From positions 62,001 through 126,000 of the forward strand of contig NZ_JNWZ01000007.1 of the NCBI RefSeq assembly GCF_000716545.1: a stretch of 64,000 nucleotides of DNA, written 5' to 3'. The position numbers and the translations under genes are program-made. The notes below the pieces were generated by a model. That model saw nothing but the letters and a program-made list of their open reading frames with translations, did not search any database and was not told the origin of the DNA. The DNA comes from Kitasatospora phosalacinea. Its GTDB lineage: Bacteria; Actinomycetota; Actinomycetes; Streptomycetales; Streptomycetaceae. Below, in pieces: positions 35,203 through 43,677 of the stretch (its first letter is position 1; each line of letters opens with the position of its first letter).

Positions 35203-36515
35203 CGGAGCACCGGGAAGCGATGCCGGGCACGCTGCTGGTGATCGGCAGCGGACTGAAGGAGTACCGCGAGTACCTGGTCGGCCCGATGAGCCGCCGCGCC
35301 CGCGCCGCCGGGCTGGAACTGCTGCTGGTCAACAACCTGCGACCGACCTGGCAGCGCGAGTACTTCGACGAGATCGTGGTGGCCGACGTCTTCGACACCG
35401 CCACCATGAACGCCACCGTCCGGGAGATCGCCGCCCGCCGGTACGTGGTCGGCCTGCTCTGCTGGGACGAGCCGCTGGTGCTCGACGCGGGCCTGCTGGC
35501 CGCCGAACTCGGCGTCCCCGGCCTGTCCGAACGCGGCGTGCGCGGGGTGCGCGACAAGGAGCGCACCCGCACCGTGCTCACCGCCGCCGGCCTGCGCCAG
35601 CCCGGCTTCGCGCTCACCACCGACCTGGACGAGGCCCGCGCCGCCGCCGCCCGGATCGGCTACCCGGTGGTGCTCAAGCCGCGCGCCATGGGCGCCAGCA
35701 TCGGCGTGGTCTTCGCCGCCGACGAGCGCGAGCTCGACGCGGCCTTCGACACCGCGCTGTCCGCCAGCCGGGTCGACCCCGGGCCGTACCGGGCCAGCGT
35801 GATCGTCGAGGAGTACGCGGGCGGCCCCGAGATCAGCGTCGACGGCGCCGTCCACAAGGGCGAGTACCGGCCGCTGTTCCTGGCCCGCAAGTACAGCAGC
35901 GACGAACCGTACTTCGAGGAGGTCGGCCACGTCGTCGACGCCGCCGACCCGCTGCTCTCCGACCCCGCCCTGCTCGCCCACCTGGCCGACGCGCACCGGG
36001 CGCTCGGCGTCGAGGACGGCATCACCCACACCGAGCTGCGGCTCACCCCGCGCGGCCCGCTGATCGTCGAGGTCAACGGACGGCTCGGCGGCGACCTGAT
36101 CCCGCTGCTCGGGAAGATCGCCACCGGCCTGGAGCCCGGCGAGGTGCTGTTCGACATCGCGGTCGGCCGCCGACCGGAGATCGCCCCGACCCGCGCCGCG
36201 GTGGCCGGCATCCGCTTCGGCTGCCCCGAACGGGACTGCCGACTGGAGGAGTTGACCCTCCCCGAGCCCGGCGACGCGCCCGGCCTGCTGCGCGCCGCCC
36301 CGATGGCCCCGCCCGGCACCGTGCTGCGGCTGCCCCCCGGCGGCTACCTGGCCCGGCACTCCTTCGTGGTCTGCGAGGCCGACAGCGTCGCCGCCTGCGA
36401 ACAGCGCCTGGACGCCGCCGCCGCGCTGGTGCGCACCGTCACCTCCGAGGTCGAACCCGCCGACCCGCACGCCCCGTTCGCCATGCCCGCCGGACTCCTG
36501 GATGTGGACCGATGA
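35199..36515 (+). CDS. ATP-grasp carboxylate-amine ligase, second copy
   Basis: A 438-residue ATP-grasp ligase. GVRDKERTRTVLTAAGLRQP (about 118), GYPVVLKPRAMGASIGVV (about 152), VEEYAGGPEISVDG (about 205) and the Mg/ATP motif PLIVEVNGRLGGDLIPLL (about 287) are complete. It belongs to the same subfamily as its neighbour but is clearly diverged, so the two probably form different amide bonds. The start ATG at 35199 sits behind AGAGGAGG and overlaps the previous stop. Confidence 0.86.
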   Translation: MTEHREAMPGTLLVIGSGLKEYREYLVGPMSRRARAAGLELLLVNNLRPTWQREYFDEIVVADVFDTATMNATVREIAARRYVVGLLCWDEPLVLDAGLLAAELGVPGLSERGVRGVRDKERTRTVLTAAGLRQPGFALTTDLDEARAAAARIGYPVVLKPRAMGASIGVVFAADERELDAAFDTALSASRVDPGPYRASVIVEEYAGGPEISVDGAVHKGEYRPLFLARKYSSDEPYFEEVGHVVDAADPLLSDPALLAHLADAHRALGVEDGITHTELRLTPRGPLIVEVNGRLGGDLIPLLGKIATGLEPGEVLFDIAVGRRPEIAPTRAAVAGIRFGCPERDCRLEELTLPEPGDAPGLLRAAPMAPPGTVLRLPPGGYLARHSFVVCEADSVAACEQRLDAAAALVRTVTSEVEPADPHAPFAMPAGLLDVDR

Positions 36516-37726
36516 ACACCGACACCTCGAAAGCCGCCCCGGACGACACCCCGCTCGGCGCCGCCGAGGTCCTGCGCCGCGCCCGGGAGCTGGCGCCCGT
36601 CCTGCGCAAGCGGGCCCCCGAGATCGAGGCCAACCGCACGCTGCCCGCCGACGTGGTCGAACTGCTGCGCGCCACCGGCGTGTTCCGGATCGGCCACGGC
36701 CCCGGGACGGGCGGCCCCGGCCTCACCTCGGTGGAGCAGCTGGAGGTGATCGAGGCCCTCGCGTACGGCGACGCCTCCGCCGCCTGGTGCGCCGGGATCG
36801 GCGCGATGGGCGGCGCGGTCACCAACTTCCTCACCCCGGAGGCGACCCGCGCCCTCTACACCGGTCCCGACCTGATCACCGCGGGCTCGCTGGTCCCGGC
36901 CGGCCGGGCCGAGCGGGTCCCCGGCGGCTACCTGCTCAGCGGCCACTGGCCGTTCGGCTCCGGCGTCCGGCACGCCGACCTGCTGACCTCCGGCGCGTTC
37001 GTCTACCAGGACGGCGAGCCCTGGGCGGCCCCCGACAGCCCGCACGACCACGACTCGATGCAGTTCGTCGTCCGGGCCTCCGCCGCCGAGCCGGTCGACA
37101 ACTGGGACACCACCGGCCTGTGCGGCACCGGCAGCAGCGACTACACCCTCACCGACGTGTTCGTCCCCGAGGGCCACACCTTCACCTTCTTCGAGCCGCG
37201 GGTCGCGCCCAACCCGATGGCCTACTCCGACTCCTTCATGCGCGCCCTGCCCGGCGTCCCGCTCGGCGTCACCCGCGCCGCGCTCGACCACGCCCGCGAG
37301 GTCGCCACCACCCGCTACGACCGGATGGCCGGCCGCAGCTGGGCCGACAGCTGGCGGGTGCAGACCGAACTGGCCCGCTGCGAGGCCGAGTTCAACGCCG
37401 CCCGGGAGGGCGTGTACGGCGCGACCCGCCGCCAGTGGGAGGTGCTGGCGGCCGGCGGCACGCTGGACGACCTCACCCTCACCGAGCGCGGCGCCGTCCC
37501 GCTGTCCGGCCTGCACGCCGTCCACGTCGCCCGCTCGGTGGTGAACCGGCTCTACGACCTGCTGCAGACCTGGTCGATCGGCCAGGACTCCCCGATGGAC
37601 CGCTGGCTGCGCGACACCGCCGTGCTGAGCCAGGGCCAGATCGGCCACGACGTCGTCCTGGAGTCGGTCGGCGCCTACCTGCTCGGCCGGCCCCCGAAGG
37701 TCCGGATCGGCCTCGGTCTCCACTGA
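36512..37726 (+). CDS. acyl-CoA-dehydrogenase-fold flavoprotein (group D monooxygenase-like), copy 1
   Basis: A 404-residue flavoprotein. RAPEIEANRTLPADVVELL, GGPGLTSVEQLEVIEALAYG and ASAAWC are the pattern of HsaA/ActVA-5-like group D flavin monooxygenases rather than true acyl-CoA dehydrogenases, which have a catalytic Glu and a CoA pocket. Members hydroxylate phenols or amines with flavin supplied by a partner reductase. Here an oxidation at the hydrazine nitrogen (to hydrazone, azo or N-hydroxy) is a plausible role, as an inference. A near copy follows at 37780. No reductase gene is in the operon. Start overlaps the ATP-grasp stop. Confidence 0.8.
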   Translation: MNTDTSKAAPDDTPLGAAEVLRRARELAPVLRKRAPEIEANRTLPADVVELLRATGVFRIGHGPGTGGPGLTSVEQLEVIEALAYGDASAAWCAGIGAMGGAVTNFLTPEATRALYTGPDLITAGSLVPAGRAERVPGGYLLSGHWPFGSGVRHADLLTSGAFVYQDGEPWAAPDSPHDHDSMQFVVRASAAEPVDNWDTTGLCGTGSSDYTLTDVFVPEGHTFTFFEPRVAPNPMAYSDSFMRALPGVPLGVTRAALDHAREVATTRYDRMAGRSWADSWRVQTELARCEAEFNAAREGVYGATRRQWEVLAAGGTLDDLTLTERGAVPLSGLHAVHVARSVVNRLYDLLQTWSIGQDSPMDRWLRDTAVLSQGQIGHDVVLESVGAYLLGRPPKVRIGLGLH

Positions 37727-37779
37727 GCACCGCCGGCCACCCGACGCAACCACCCGACGCAGAAGGAGAAGTGACCAGC

Positions 37780-38949
37780 ATGACGACGGAGATCCTGCGC
37801 CGCGCCCGGGAGTTGGCGCCCGTCCTGCGGGAGCGGGCCCCGGAGATCGAGGCCAACCGCACGCTGCCCGCCGAGGTGGTCGAACTGCTGCGCGCCACCG
37901 GCGTGTTCGGCATGTGCTTCGGCCCCGAGTGGGGCGGACCCGGCCTCACCTCGATGGAGCAGACCGAGGTGGTGGAGGCCCTCGCCTACGGCGACGCCTC
38001 GGCCGCCTGGTGCGCCGTGATCGGCGCCAACACCGGCATCTACGCCAACTTCCTGGACCAGACCGTCGCCAAGGAGGTCTTCCCGCGCCTCGACCTGGTG
38101 GTGGCCGGCCTGCTCCAGCCCTCCGGCCGGGCCGAGCGCGTCCCCGGCGGCTTCCGGCTCAGCGGCCGCTGGTCGTTCGGCTCCGGCATCAGGCACGCCG
38201 ACTGGGTGACCTCCGGCGCGTTCGTCTACCAGGACGGCGAGCCCTGGGCCGCTCCCGGCAGCAAGCACCGGCACGACTCCCGGCAGTTCCTGGTGCGTCG
38301 CGAACAGGTCGAGGTGATCGACAACTGGAACACCACCGGTCTGCGCGGCAGCGGCAGTTGCGACTACACCATGGACGGGGTGTTCGTCCCCGAGGAGCAC
38401 ACCTACACCTTCGCCACCCCGCAGGGCCGCCCCGGCCCGCTCACCCAGCCGGACTCCTTCACCCGGGCGATGTGCGGCGTCCCGCTCGGCGTGGCCCGGG
38501 CCGCGCTCGACCACGTCCGCGAGGTCGCCGCCACCCGCTACGACCGGATGGCCGGCCACGGCTGGTCCGAGAGCTGGCGGGTGCAGACCGAACTCTCCCG
38601 GCTGGAGGCCGCGTTCAACGCCACCCGGGAGGGCGTGTACGGCGCGATGCGCCGCCAGTGGGAGGTGCTCGCGGCCGGCGGCACCCTGGACGACCTCACC
38701 CCGACCGAGCGCGCCGCCTCGCCGCTGTCCTGGCTGCACGCCTTCCGCAGCTCCCGGGAGATCGTCTCCCGCGCCTACGACCTGCTGCAGAGCTGGTCGA
38801 TCCACCGCACCTCGCCGATGGACCGCTGGCTGCGGGACACCGCAGTCCTCGCCCAGCACCTGGTCGCCCAGGACCGCATCCTGCAGTCCGCCGGGGCGTA
38901 CCTGCTGGGCTCCGAGCCCGAGTTCGGCATCAGCCTCGGCCTGGTCTGA
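37780..38949 (+). CDS. acyl-CoA-dehydrogenase-fold flavoprotein (group D monooxygenase-like), copy 2
   Basis: A 389-residue paralogue of the preceding protein, aligned along its whole length (both carry RAPEIEANRTLPA, YGDASAAWCA, SGAFVYQDGEPWAAP, AATRYDRMAG-type segments and SPMDRWLRDTAVL). It differs at GVFGMCFGPEWGGPG near residue 45, where the first copy reads GVFRIGHGPGTGGPG. The pair results from a tandem duplication. They may act in sequence or as a heteromer. The ATG at 37780 lies 11 bases after AAGGAG; a GTG at 37771 is possible. Confidence 0.8.
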   Translation: MTTEILRRARELAPVLRERAPEIEANRTLPAEVVELLRATGVFGMCFGPEWGGPGLTSMEQTEVVEALAYGDASAAWCAVIGANTGIYANFLDQTVAKEVFPRLDLVVAGLLQPSGRAERVPGGFRLSGRWSFGSGIRHADWVTSGAFVYQDGEPWAAPGSKHRHDSRQFLVRREQVEVIDNWNTTGLRGSGSCDYTMDGVFVPEEHTYTFATPQGRPGPLTQPDSFTRAMCGVPLGVARAALDHVREVAATRYDRMAGHGWSESWRVQTELSRLEAAFNATREGVYGAMRRQWEVLAAGGTLDDLTPTERAASPLSWLHAFRSSREIVSRAYDLLQSWSIHRTSPMDRWLRDTAVLAQHLVAQDRILQSAGAYLLGSEPEFGISLGLV

Positions 38950-38992
38950 GCACCCGCCGCCGACCGCCACGAATCCCAGGGGAGGGAAACCC

Positions 38993-40720
38993 ATGAGCAG
39001 ACTCGTCCTGTTGGTGAACCCGAACAAGGTGCATCCGCCGATCGCCCCGTACGCCCTCGACGTGCTCACCACCGCACTGGAGGACGACGGCTTCGAGGTG
39101 GAGGTGCTCGACCTGACCTTCCGCCGCGACGACTGGAAGACCTGCCTGCACGAGTACTTCGCCGAACGCTCCCCGATGCTGGTCGGGGTGACCGTCCGCA
39201 ACACCGACACCGTGTACGCCTTCGAGCAGCGCCCGTTCGTCGGCGAGCACCTGGAGATCATCACCGAGATCCGCCGGCTCACCGACGCGCCCGTGGTCGG
39301 CGGCGGGATCGGCTTCTCCACCATGCCGTTCGCCCTGGTCGAGTACTTCGGCATCGAGTACGGCGTGAAGGGCCCCGGGGAGAAGATCATCTGCGAGCTG
39401 GCCACCGCGATCGCCGAGGGCCGCGACACCGCCGGCATCCCCGGCCTGATCCGCAACACCGGGCGCGGCGCCGTCCGGGTCCCGCCCGCGGTGCTCACCG
39501 TCCGTCACGGACAGCCCCAACCCGCCGAGCCCACCGGCCAGTTCGAGCCCCGGGTGTGGCAGGTCGACCGGCTCTCGGTGTACCGGCGGCGCTCCGGCGT
39601 GCCGCGCCGGGTCGACAACCTGGAGTACTACCGGCGCGGCGGCCTCGGCTCCATCCTGACCAAGAACGGCTGCGCCTACCGCTGCTCGCACTGCGTCGAA
39701 CCCGACGCCAAGGGCACCCGTTACGGGCAGCGCGAAGTCGCCTCCGTGGTCGACGAGATGGAGTCGCTGGCGGCCCAGGGCATCCTGGACCAGCACACCA
39801 CCGACAGCGAGTTCAACCTCTCCGTCGCGCACGCCAAGGACCTGCTGCGGGAGATCGTCCGCCGCCGGCACGCCGACCCGGACAATCCGCTGAACCAGCT
39901 GCGGCTCTGGGTCTACTGCCAGCCCAGCCCGTTCGACGAGGAGTTCGCCGACCTGCTGGCCGGAGCCGGCTGCCGGGGCGTCAACGTCGGCAGCGACCAC
40001 ATCCGCCCCGAGGTGCTCAGCGGCTGGAAGGTCACCGAGAAGGGCGGCACCTACTACACCTTCGCCGACACCGAGCGGCTGGTGCGGCTGTGCCACGAGC
40101 GCGGCATCCTCACCATGGTCGAGGCGCTGTTCGGCATGCCGGGGGAGACCCCCGAGACGGTCCGCGCCTGCGTGGACGCCTTCATGGCCCTGGACGCCAC
40201 CGTCACCGGCTTCTCGCTCGGCCTGCGGCTGTTCCCGTACACCCCGATGGGCATCGACCTCGCCGAGCGGTGCGCGGGCGTGCGCACCGTCCCCGGCCTG
40301 CAGTCCAACACCGCCGACGGTCCGATCGTGCTGAAACCGCTGCGGATGTGCTCCTCCCCGGCCGAGTACGAGCGGCAGTTCATGTTCGACGAGCACGGCA
40401 ACTTCCGGCTGGTCTGCTACTTCTCGCCCGGCCTGCTGCCCGACCCGGCCCGCGCCACCGACCCCGCCGAACGCTGGCACGGTGCCGTCGCCGACCTGTG
40501 GGCGCTGATCGACCCGGCCGACCACCACCGGGTCATGCTGCCCACCGTCGAGGGCATGAGCGAGCACGACAACAACTACGCCGACAACCCCTTCCTCACC
40601 AGCCTGGGCGGCCTCGGCTACACCGGCGCGTTCTGGTCGCACTGGCGCGGCCGCGAGGAGATCATGCGCAAGGCCCGGGAATCGGCCGCCCAATCGTCAC
40701 ATCTGCCAACTTCTGCATGA
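38993..40720 (+). CDS. cobalamin-binding-type radical SAM enzyme
   Basis: A 575-residue protein. Its N-terminal part (about 1-150, VLLVNPNKVHPPIAPYALDV and SPMLVGVTVRN) has the B12-binding Rossmann-like fold. The radical SAM core has the cluster motif C227-AYR-C231-SH-C234 (CxxxCxxC), followed by GEKII-like and GMPGETPETVRACVDAF segments, and a long C-terminal region. B12-dependent members are often methyltransferases, acting on unactivated carbon or phosphinate; others rearrange rings. The usual DxHxxG cobalamin motif is not evident, so cobalamin use is uncertain. It is the last gene of the first operon, with GGAGGGAAA before its ATG. Confidence 0.78.
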   Translation: MSRLVLLVNPNKVHPPIAPYALDVLTTALEDDGFEVEVLDLTFRRDDWKTCLHEYFAERSPMLVGVTVRNTDTVYAFEQRPFVGEHLEIITEIRRLTDAPVVGGGIGFSTMPFALVEYFGIEYGVKGPGEKIICELATAIAEGRDTAGIPGLIRNTGRGAVRVPPAVLTVRHGQPQPAEPTGQFEPRVWQVDRLSVYRRRSGVPRRVDNLEYYRRGGLGSILTKNGCAYRCSHCVEPDAKGTRYGQREVASVVDEMESLAAQGILDQHTTDSEFNLSVAHAKDLLREIVRRRHADPDNPLNQLRLWVYCQPSPFDEEFADLLAGAGCRGVNVGSDHIRPEVLSGWKVTEKGGTYYTFADTERLVRLCHERGILTMVEALFGMPGETPETVRACVDAFMALDATVTGFSLGLRLFPYTPMGIDLAERCAGVRTVPGLQSNTADGPIVLKPLRMCSSPAEYERQFMFDEHGNFRLVCYFSPGLLPDPARATDPAERWHGAVADLWALIDPADHHRVMLPTVEGMSEHDNNYADNPFLTSLGGLGYTGAFWSHWRGREEIMRKARESAAQSSHLPTSA

Positions 40721-40744
40721 CATTGCGCACTTGAGACGGCGAAT

Positions 40745-40788
40745 TGATCAGATCATCATGAGGTAACGGAATCATCACTACCGGTGAT
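40745..40788 (+). promoter_or_regulatory. promoter/operator region of the second hydrazine operon
   Basis: The 132-bp gap between the radical SAM and LuxR genes is strikingly AT-rich for this genome. It contains TGATCAGATCATCA (40745-40758) and an inverted repeat ATCACTACCGGTGAT (40774-40788, 5-bp arms). Either may bind the orphan LuxR-type regulator encoded 65 bp further on; binding is inferred. Confidence 0.45.
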
Positions 40789-40852
40789 CGACTTCGTGCG
40801 CCACACCGCACCGCACCACCGCCGCACCACCAGACGCCGCGAGGGGGACGCG

Positions 40853-41527
40853 ATGAACCAGCACGGGATCACCACGCCGCTGACCGTGCTGCTCGCCGAC
40901 GCCCAACCCGCCGTCCGGCAGGGCGTCCGCTCCATGGTCGAGGCCGCCGGGGACGCCGTCGTGGTCGGCGAGGCCGGCACCACCGGCGAGGTGCTCGCCG
41001 CCACCTCCCGGCACCGGCCCGCCGTCCTGGTCCTCGACCCGCAACTCGACGAGGGCGCCGGCATGCGGATGATCAGCCAGATCCTGCGCCTCACCCCCGA
41101 GACCGGCGTCCTGGTCTTCAGCACCCTCGACGACGACAAGGCCGTCGCCGCCGCCTTCCGCGCCGGAGCCCGCGGCTACCTGGTCAAGCGCGCCACCGCC
41201 GACCAGATCGTCCGCGGCATCCACGCCGTCGGCGCCGGCGAGGCCATCCTCGACCGCGTCATCGCGGCCCGGCTCGGCACCCTGATCGGCACCGGCCCCC
41301 GCCCGCGCAGCTACCCGTTCCCGCAACTCAGCGACCGCGAACGCGAAGTGCTCGAACACCTCGCCGCCGGCCGCTCCAACACCGTCATCGCCCGGGAACT
41401 CGCCCTCGCCTCCAAGACGGTCAGCAACCGGATCTCCAACATCCTCGGCAAACTCGGCGTCGCCGACCGCGCCCAGGCCCTGGTCCTGGCCCGCGACGCC
41501 GGCCTCGGCCACGCCGCCGCCCGCTGA
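40853..41527 (+). CDS. orphan LuxR-type response regulator
   Basis: A 224-residue NarL/FixJ regulator. The receiver domain at 1-125 has phospho-acceptor Asp in VLVLDPQLDEG (about 62) and Lys in GYLVKRAT; the LuxR helix-turn-helix is at 160-215 (LSDREREVLEHLAAGRSNTV, then SKTVSNRISNILGKLGV). No sensor kinase gene is nearby, and the receiver departs from the normal acidic pocket (DAQPAV in place of DD), so it may work without phosphorylation. It begins the second operon of the cluster and probably controls it. The ATG at 40853 follows GAGGGGGA. Confidence 0.85.
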   Translation: MNQHGITTPLTVLLADAQPAVRQGVRSMVEAAGDAVVVGEAGTTGEVLAATSRHRPAVLVLDPQLDEGAGMRMISQILRLTPETGVLVFSTLDDDKAVAAAFRAGARGYLVKRATADQIVRGIHAVGAGEAILDRVIAARLGTLIGTGPRPRSYPFPQLSDREREVLEHLAAGRSNTVIARELALASKTVSNRISNILGKLGVADRAQALVLARDAGLGHAAAR

Positions 41528-41561
41528 ACCCGTCCCCCCTTCCTCCGAACGGAGCCCCGCC

Positions 41562-41912
41562 ATGCCCGAAACCGGCCCGCCGCCCGGCCTGGTGATCCGC
41601 CGCCAGGAACCCGAACGGCTCGAACGCGCCCACGGCCTCGACCTCAGACTGCTCCACCCCTGGGGCGAGTTGACCACCCCCTTCCACGGCGCCTGGTGCG
41701 TCCTGCGCCCCGGCGACCTCACCGACACCCACCAGCACACCGAACGCGAACTCTTCATCTGCATCAGCGGCCGCGGCGAAGTCCGCACCGCCGACACCAG
41801 CCACCCCATCGCCGCCGGCGACCTCGTCCTGCTCCCCGCCGACACCGACCACGCCGTCGCCAACCCGCACGACACCGACTTCGCCTACTACGCCATCTGG
41901 TGGCAGGCGTGA
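41562..41912 (+). CDS. standalone cupin, probable hydrazine-synthetase partner
   Basis: A 116-residue single-domain cupin. Motif 1 is DTHQHTERELFICISGRGE with H-x-H and Glu ligands, motif 2 is GDLVLLPADTDHAVANP with the third His. In the fused hydrazine synthetases a zinc cupin domain carries out the N-O to N-N rearrangement on the ester made by the MetRS-like domain. This free cupin, inside a cluster whose MetRS-like protein lacks one, is the natural missing half. It might instead be an unrelated cupin. It follows the regulator by 34 bp with a GGAGC ribosome-binding site. Confidence 0.75.
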   Translation: MPETGPPPGLVIRRQEPERLERAHGLDLRLLHPWGELTTPFHGAWCVLRPGDLTDTHQHTERELFICISGRGEVRTADTSHPIAAGDLVLLPADTDHAVANPHDTDFAYYAIWWQA

Positions 41913-42247
41913 ACCCCCACCACCTCGACTACGAAGGCCGCCGCTTCCACGCCCCCGACGGCGACCACCGCACCGTCGCCGTCTACCACCAGCAGGGCGA
42001 CCTGGTCTGGGGCGAGGTCACCGGCGGCACCATCCAGCGCGGCTGGACCGCCGGCACCCGCCAACCCGACGGCACCCTCGCCATGGGCTACACCTTCGTC
42101 CTCACCGACGGCCGGGTCGTCTGCGGCCGCACCCACAACACCCCCACCCTCACCCCCGACGGCCGCATCCGCCTCCACGAGACCTGGGAACGCTACGGCC
42201 CCCACCCCACCACCGGCACCTCCACCATCGAAGAGGTCGCCCCGTGA
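41909..42247 (+). CDS. small beta-rich protein (often mislabelled N-acetylglutamate synthase)
   Basis: A 112-residue protein starting at a GTG overlapping the cupin stop by 4 bp. The pattern LDYEGRRFHAPDG, VYHQQGDLVWGEVTGGTIQ and GRIRLHETWERYGP matches a widespread small family annotated as n-acetylglutamate synthase in databases without evidence; its repeats look like MORN-type beta hairpins. Tight coupling to the cupin suggests it assists that enzyme. Function unknown. Confidence 0.65.
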   Translation: MNPHHLDYEGRRFHAPDGDHRTVAVYHQQGDLVWGEVTGGTIQRGWTAGTRQPDGTLAMGYTFVLTDGRVVCGRTHNTPTLTPDGRIRLHETWERYGPHPTTGTSTIEEVAP

Positions 42248-43599
42248 CCCCCGTCGACTGGGCGCTGCTCGACAAGCACACCACCGGCCCCCTGCTGCGC
42301 CCCGGGGACGCGGGCTTCCGGGAGTCCTCCGCCGCCTTCAACGAGCGCTGGGCGCACCGCGCGCCCGCCGCCGTGCTGCGGGCGGCCGACGCGGCCGACG
42401 TGCTGCGGGCCGTCGACTGGGCCCGGGACCACGCGGTGCCGATCGTCCCGCGCGGCGGCGGGCACTCGTACGCCGGGCACTCCGTCAACTCCGGTCTGGT
42501 GGTGGACCTGCGGGCGCTGGACGCGATCACCGTCGACCCCGTCACCGCGCGGGTCACCGTCGGTGGCGGCGTCCTGACCGGCGCGCTCTACGCCGCGCTG
42601 CGCCCGTACGGGCTCGCGCTGCCGCTCGGCAACGGCACCGGCGTCGGGATCGCCGGCTTGGCGCTCGGCGGGGGCTCCGCCGCGACCTCCCGCCGGTTCG
42701 GGCTGACGGCCGACACGCTGCGCGCCACCACCCTGGCCACCGCCGCCGGCACCGTGCTGACCTGCGACGCCGAGCAGAACGAGGACCTGTACTGGGCCTG
42801 CCGGGGCGGCGGTGGCGGCAACTTCGGCATCAACCTGGACCTGACCTTCCAGGCCGTCCGGGCCCCCGCCGCGGCCACCTGCGTGCTGCTCTGGGAGGCC
42901 GCTCACGCACCCGGGGTCCTGCGCACCGTCCAGGAGTTGATGCTGACCGCGCCCGAGGACACCTCGCTGCGCCTCGGCGTCTCCACCGCCGGCGGCCGCA
43001 CCCTGGTCTCCGCCGTCGGCCTGCACCTCGGCCCCGCCGCCGAACTGCGCGAACTGCTCGCCCCGGCGTTCGCCGCCGGCCCGCCGCTGCGCGCGGAGAT
43101 CGCCGACCGGAGCTTCTGGGACGCCATGGACCACCTCCAGCACGAGACCAGCGGCGGCGCGTTCGCCGTCCGCACCCACTTCGCCGCCCGCCCGCTGCCG
43201 CCCGAGGCCCTGGACGCCGCGCTGGCCCACCTCGCCGCCGCGCCCCCCGGCGGCAACGCCGACGGCTGCGGCCTGGCGCTGTTCGGCTGGGGCGGCGCGA
43301 TCAACCGGGTCGACCCGCGGGCCACCGCCTTCGCGCACCGCGACGCCCGGTACCTGGTCAGCCTGGACACCTCCTGGCTGCCCGGCGAGGACCCGGCCGC
43401 GCAGCTCGACTGGCTGGCCGGCCTCGACCACCTGATCGCCCCGCACGCGACCGGCGGCGCCTACCTGAACTTCACCGACCCGGACCTGCGGAACTGGCGC
43501 GAGGCCTACTACGGTGCGAACTACCCGAGGCTGGTCGCCACCAAGCGCCGCCACGACCCGGACGGGCTGTTCGCCTTCCCGCAGTCCATCGGCAGCTGA
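42244..43599 (+). CDS. FAD-linked oxidase, berberine-bridge-enzyme type (monocovalent)
   Basis: A 451-residue PCMH-type flavoenzyme. The FAD domain has PRGGGHSYAGHS with His74, the 8-alpha FAD attachment site. BBE-family enzymes usually add a second link through Cys in a GxCxxVG segment; here that segment reads LGNGTGVGIAG without Cys, so only one covalent bond is expected. The C-terminal BBE motif is YLNFTDPDLRNWREAYYG. Such enzymes oxidise alcohols, amines or C-C bonds with oxygen. Start GTG overlaps the previous stop. No secretion signal, so it works inside the cell. Confidence 0.83.
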   Translation: MTPVDWALLDKHTTGPLLRPGDAGFRESSAAFNERWAHRAPAAVLRAADAADVLRAVDWARDHAVPIVPRGGGHSYAGHSVNSGLVVDLRALDAITVDPVTARVTVGGGVLTGALYAALRPYGLALPLGNGTGVGIAGLALGGGSAATSRRFGLTADTLRATTLATAAGTVLTCDAEQNEDLYWACRGGGGGNFGINLDLTFQAVRAPAAATCVLLWEAAHAPGVLRTVQELMLTAPEDTSLRLGVSTAGGRTLVSAVGLHLGPAAELRELLAPAFAAGPPLRAEIADRSFWDAMDHLQHETSGGAFAVRTHFAARPLPPEALDAALAHLAAAPPGGNADGCGLALFGWGGAINRVDPRATAFAHRDARYLVSLDTSWLPGEDPAAQLDWLAGLDHLIAPHATGGAYLNFTDPDLRNWREAYYGANYPRLVATKRRHDPDGLFAFPQSIGS

Positions 43600-43677
43600 A
43601 CGTCCCCGAGTGCCCCGTCACGGAACACCGCCGACCGACCGTCAGCGACTCCGCCACGCCCGGAAGGAGACACCACC

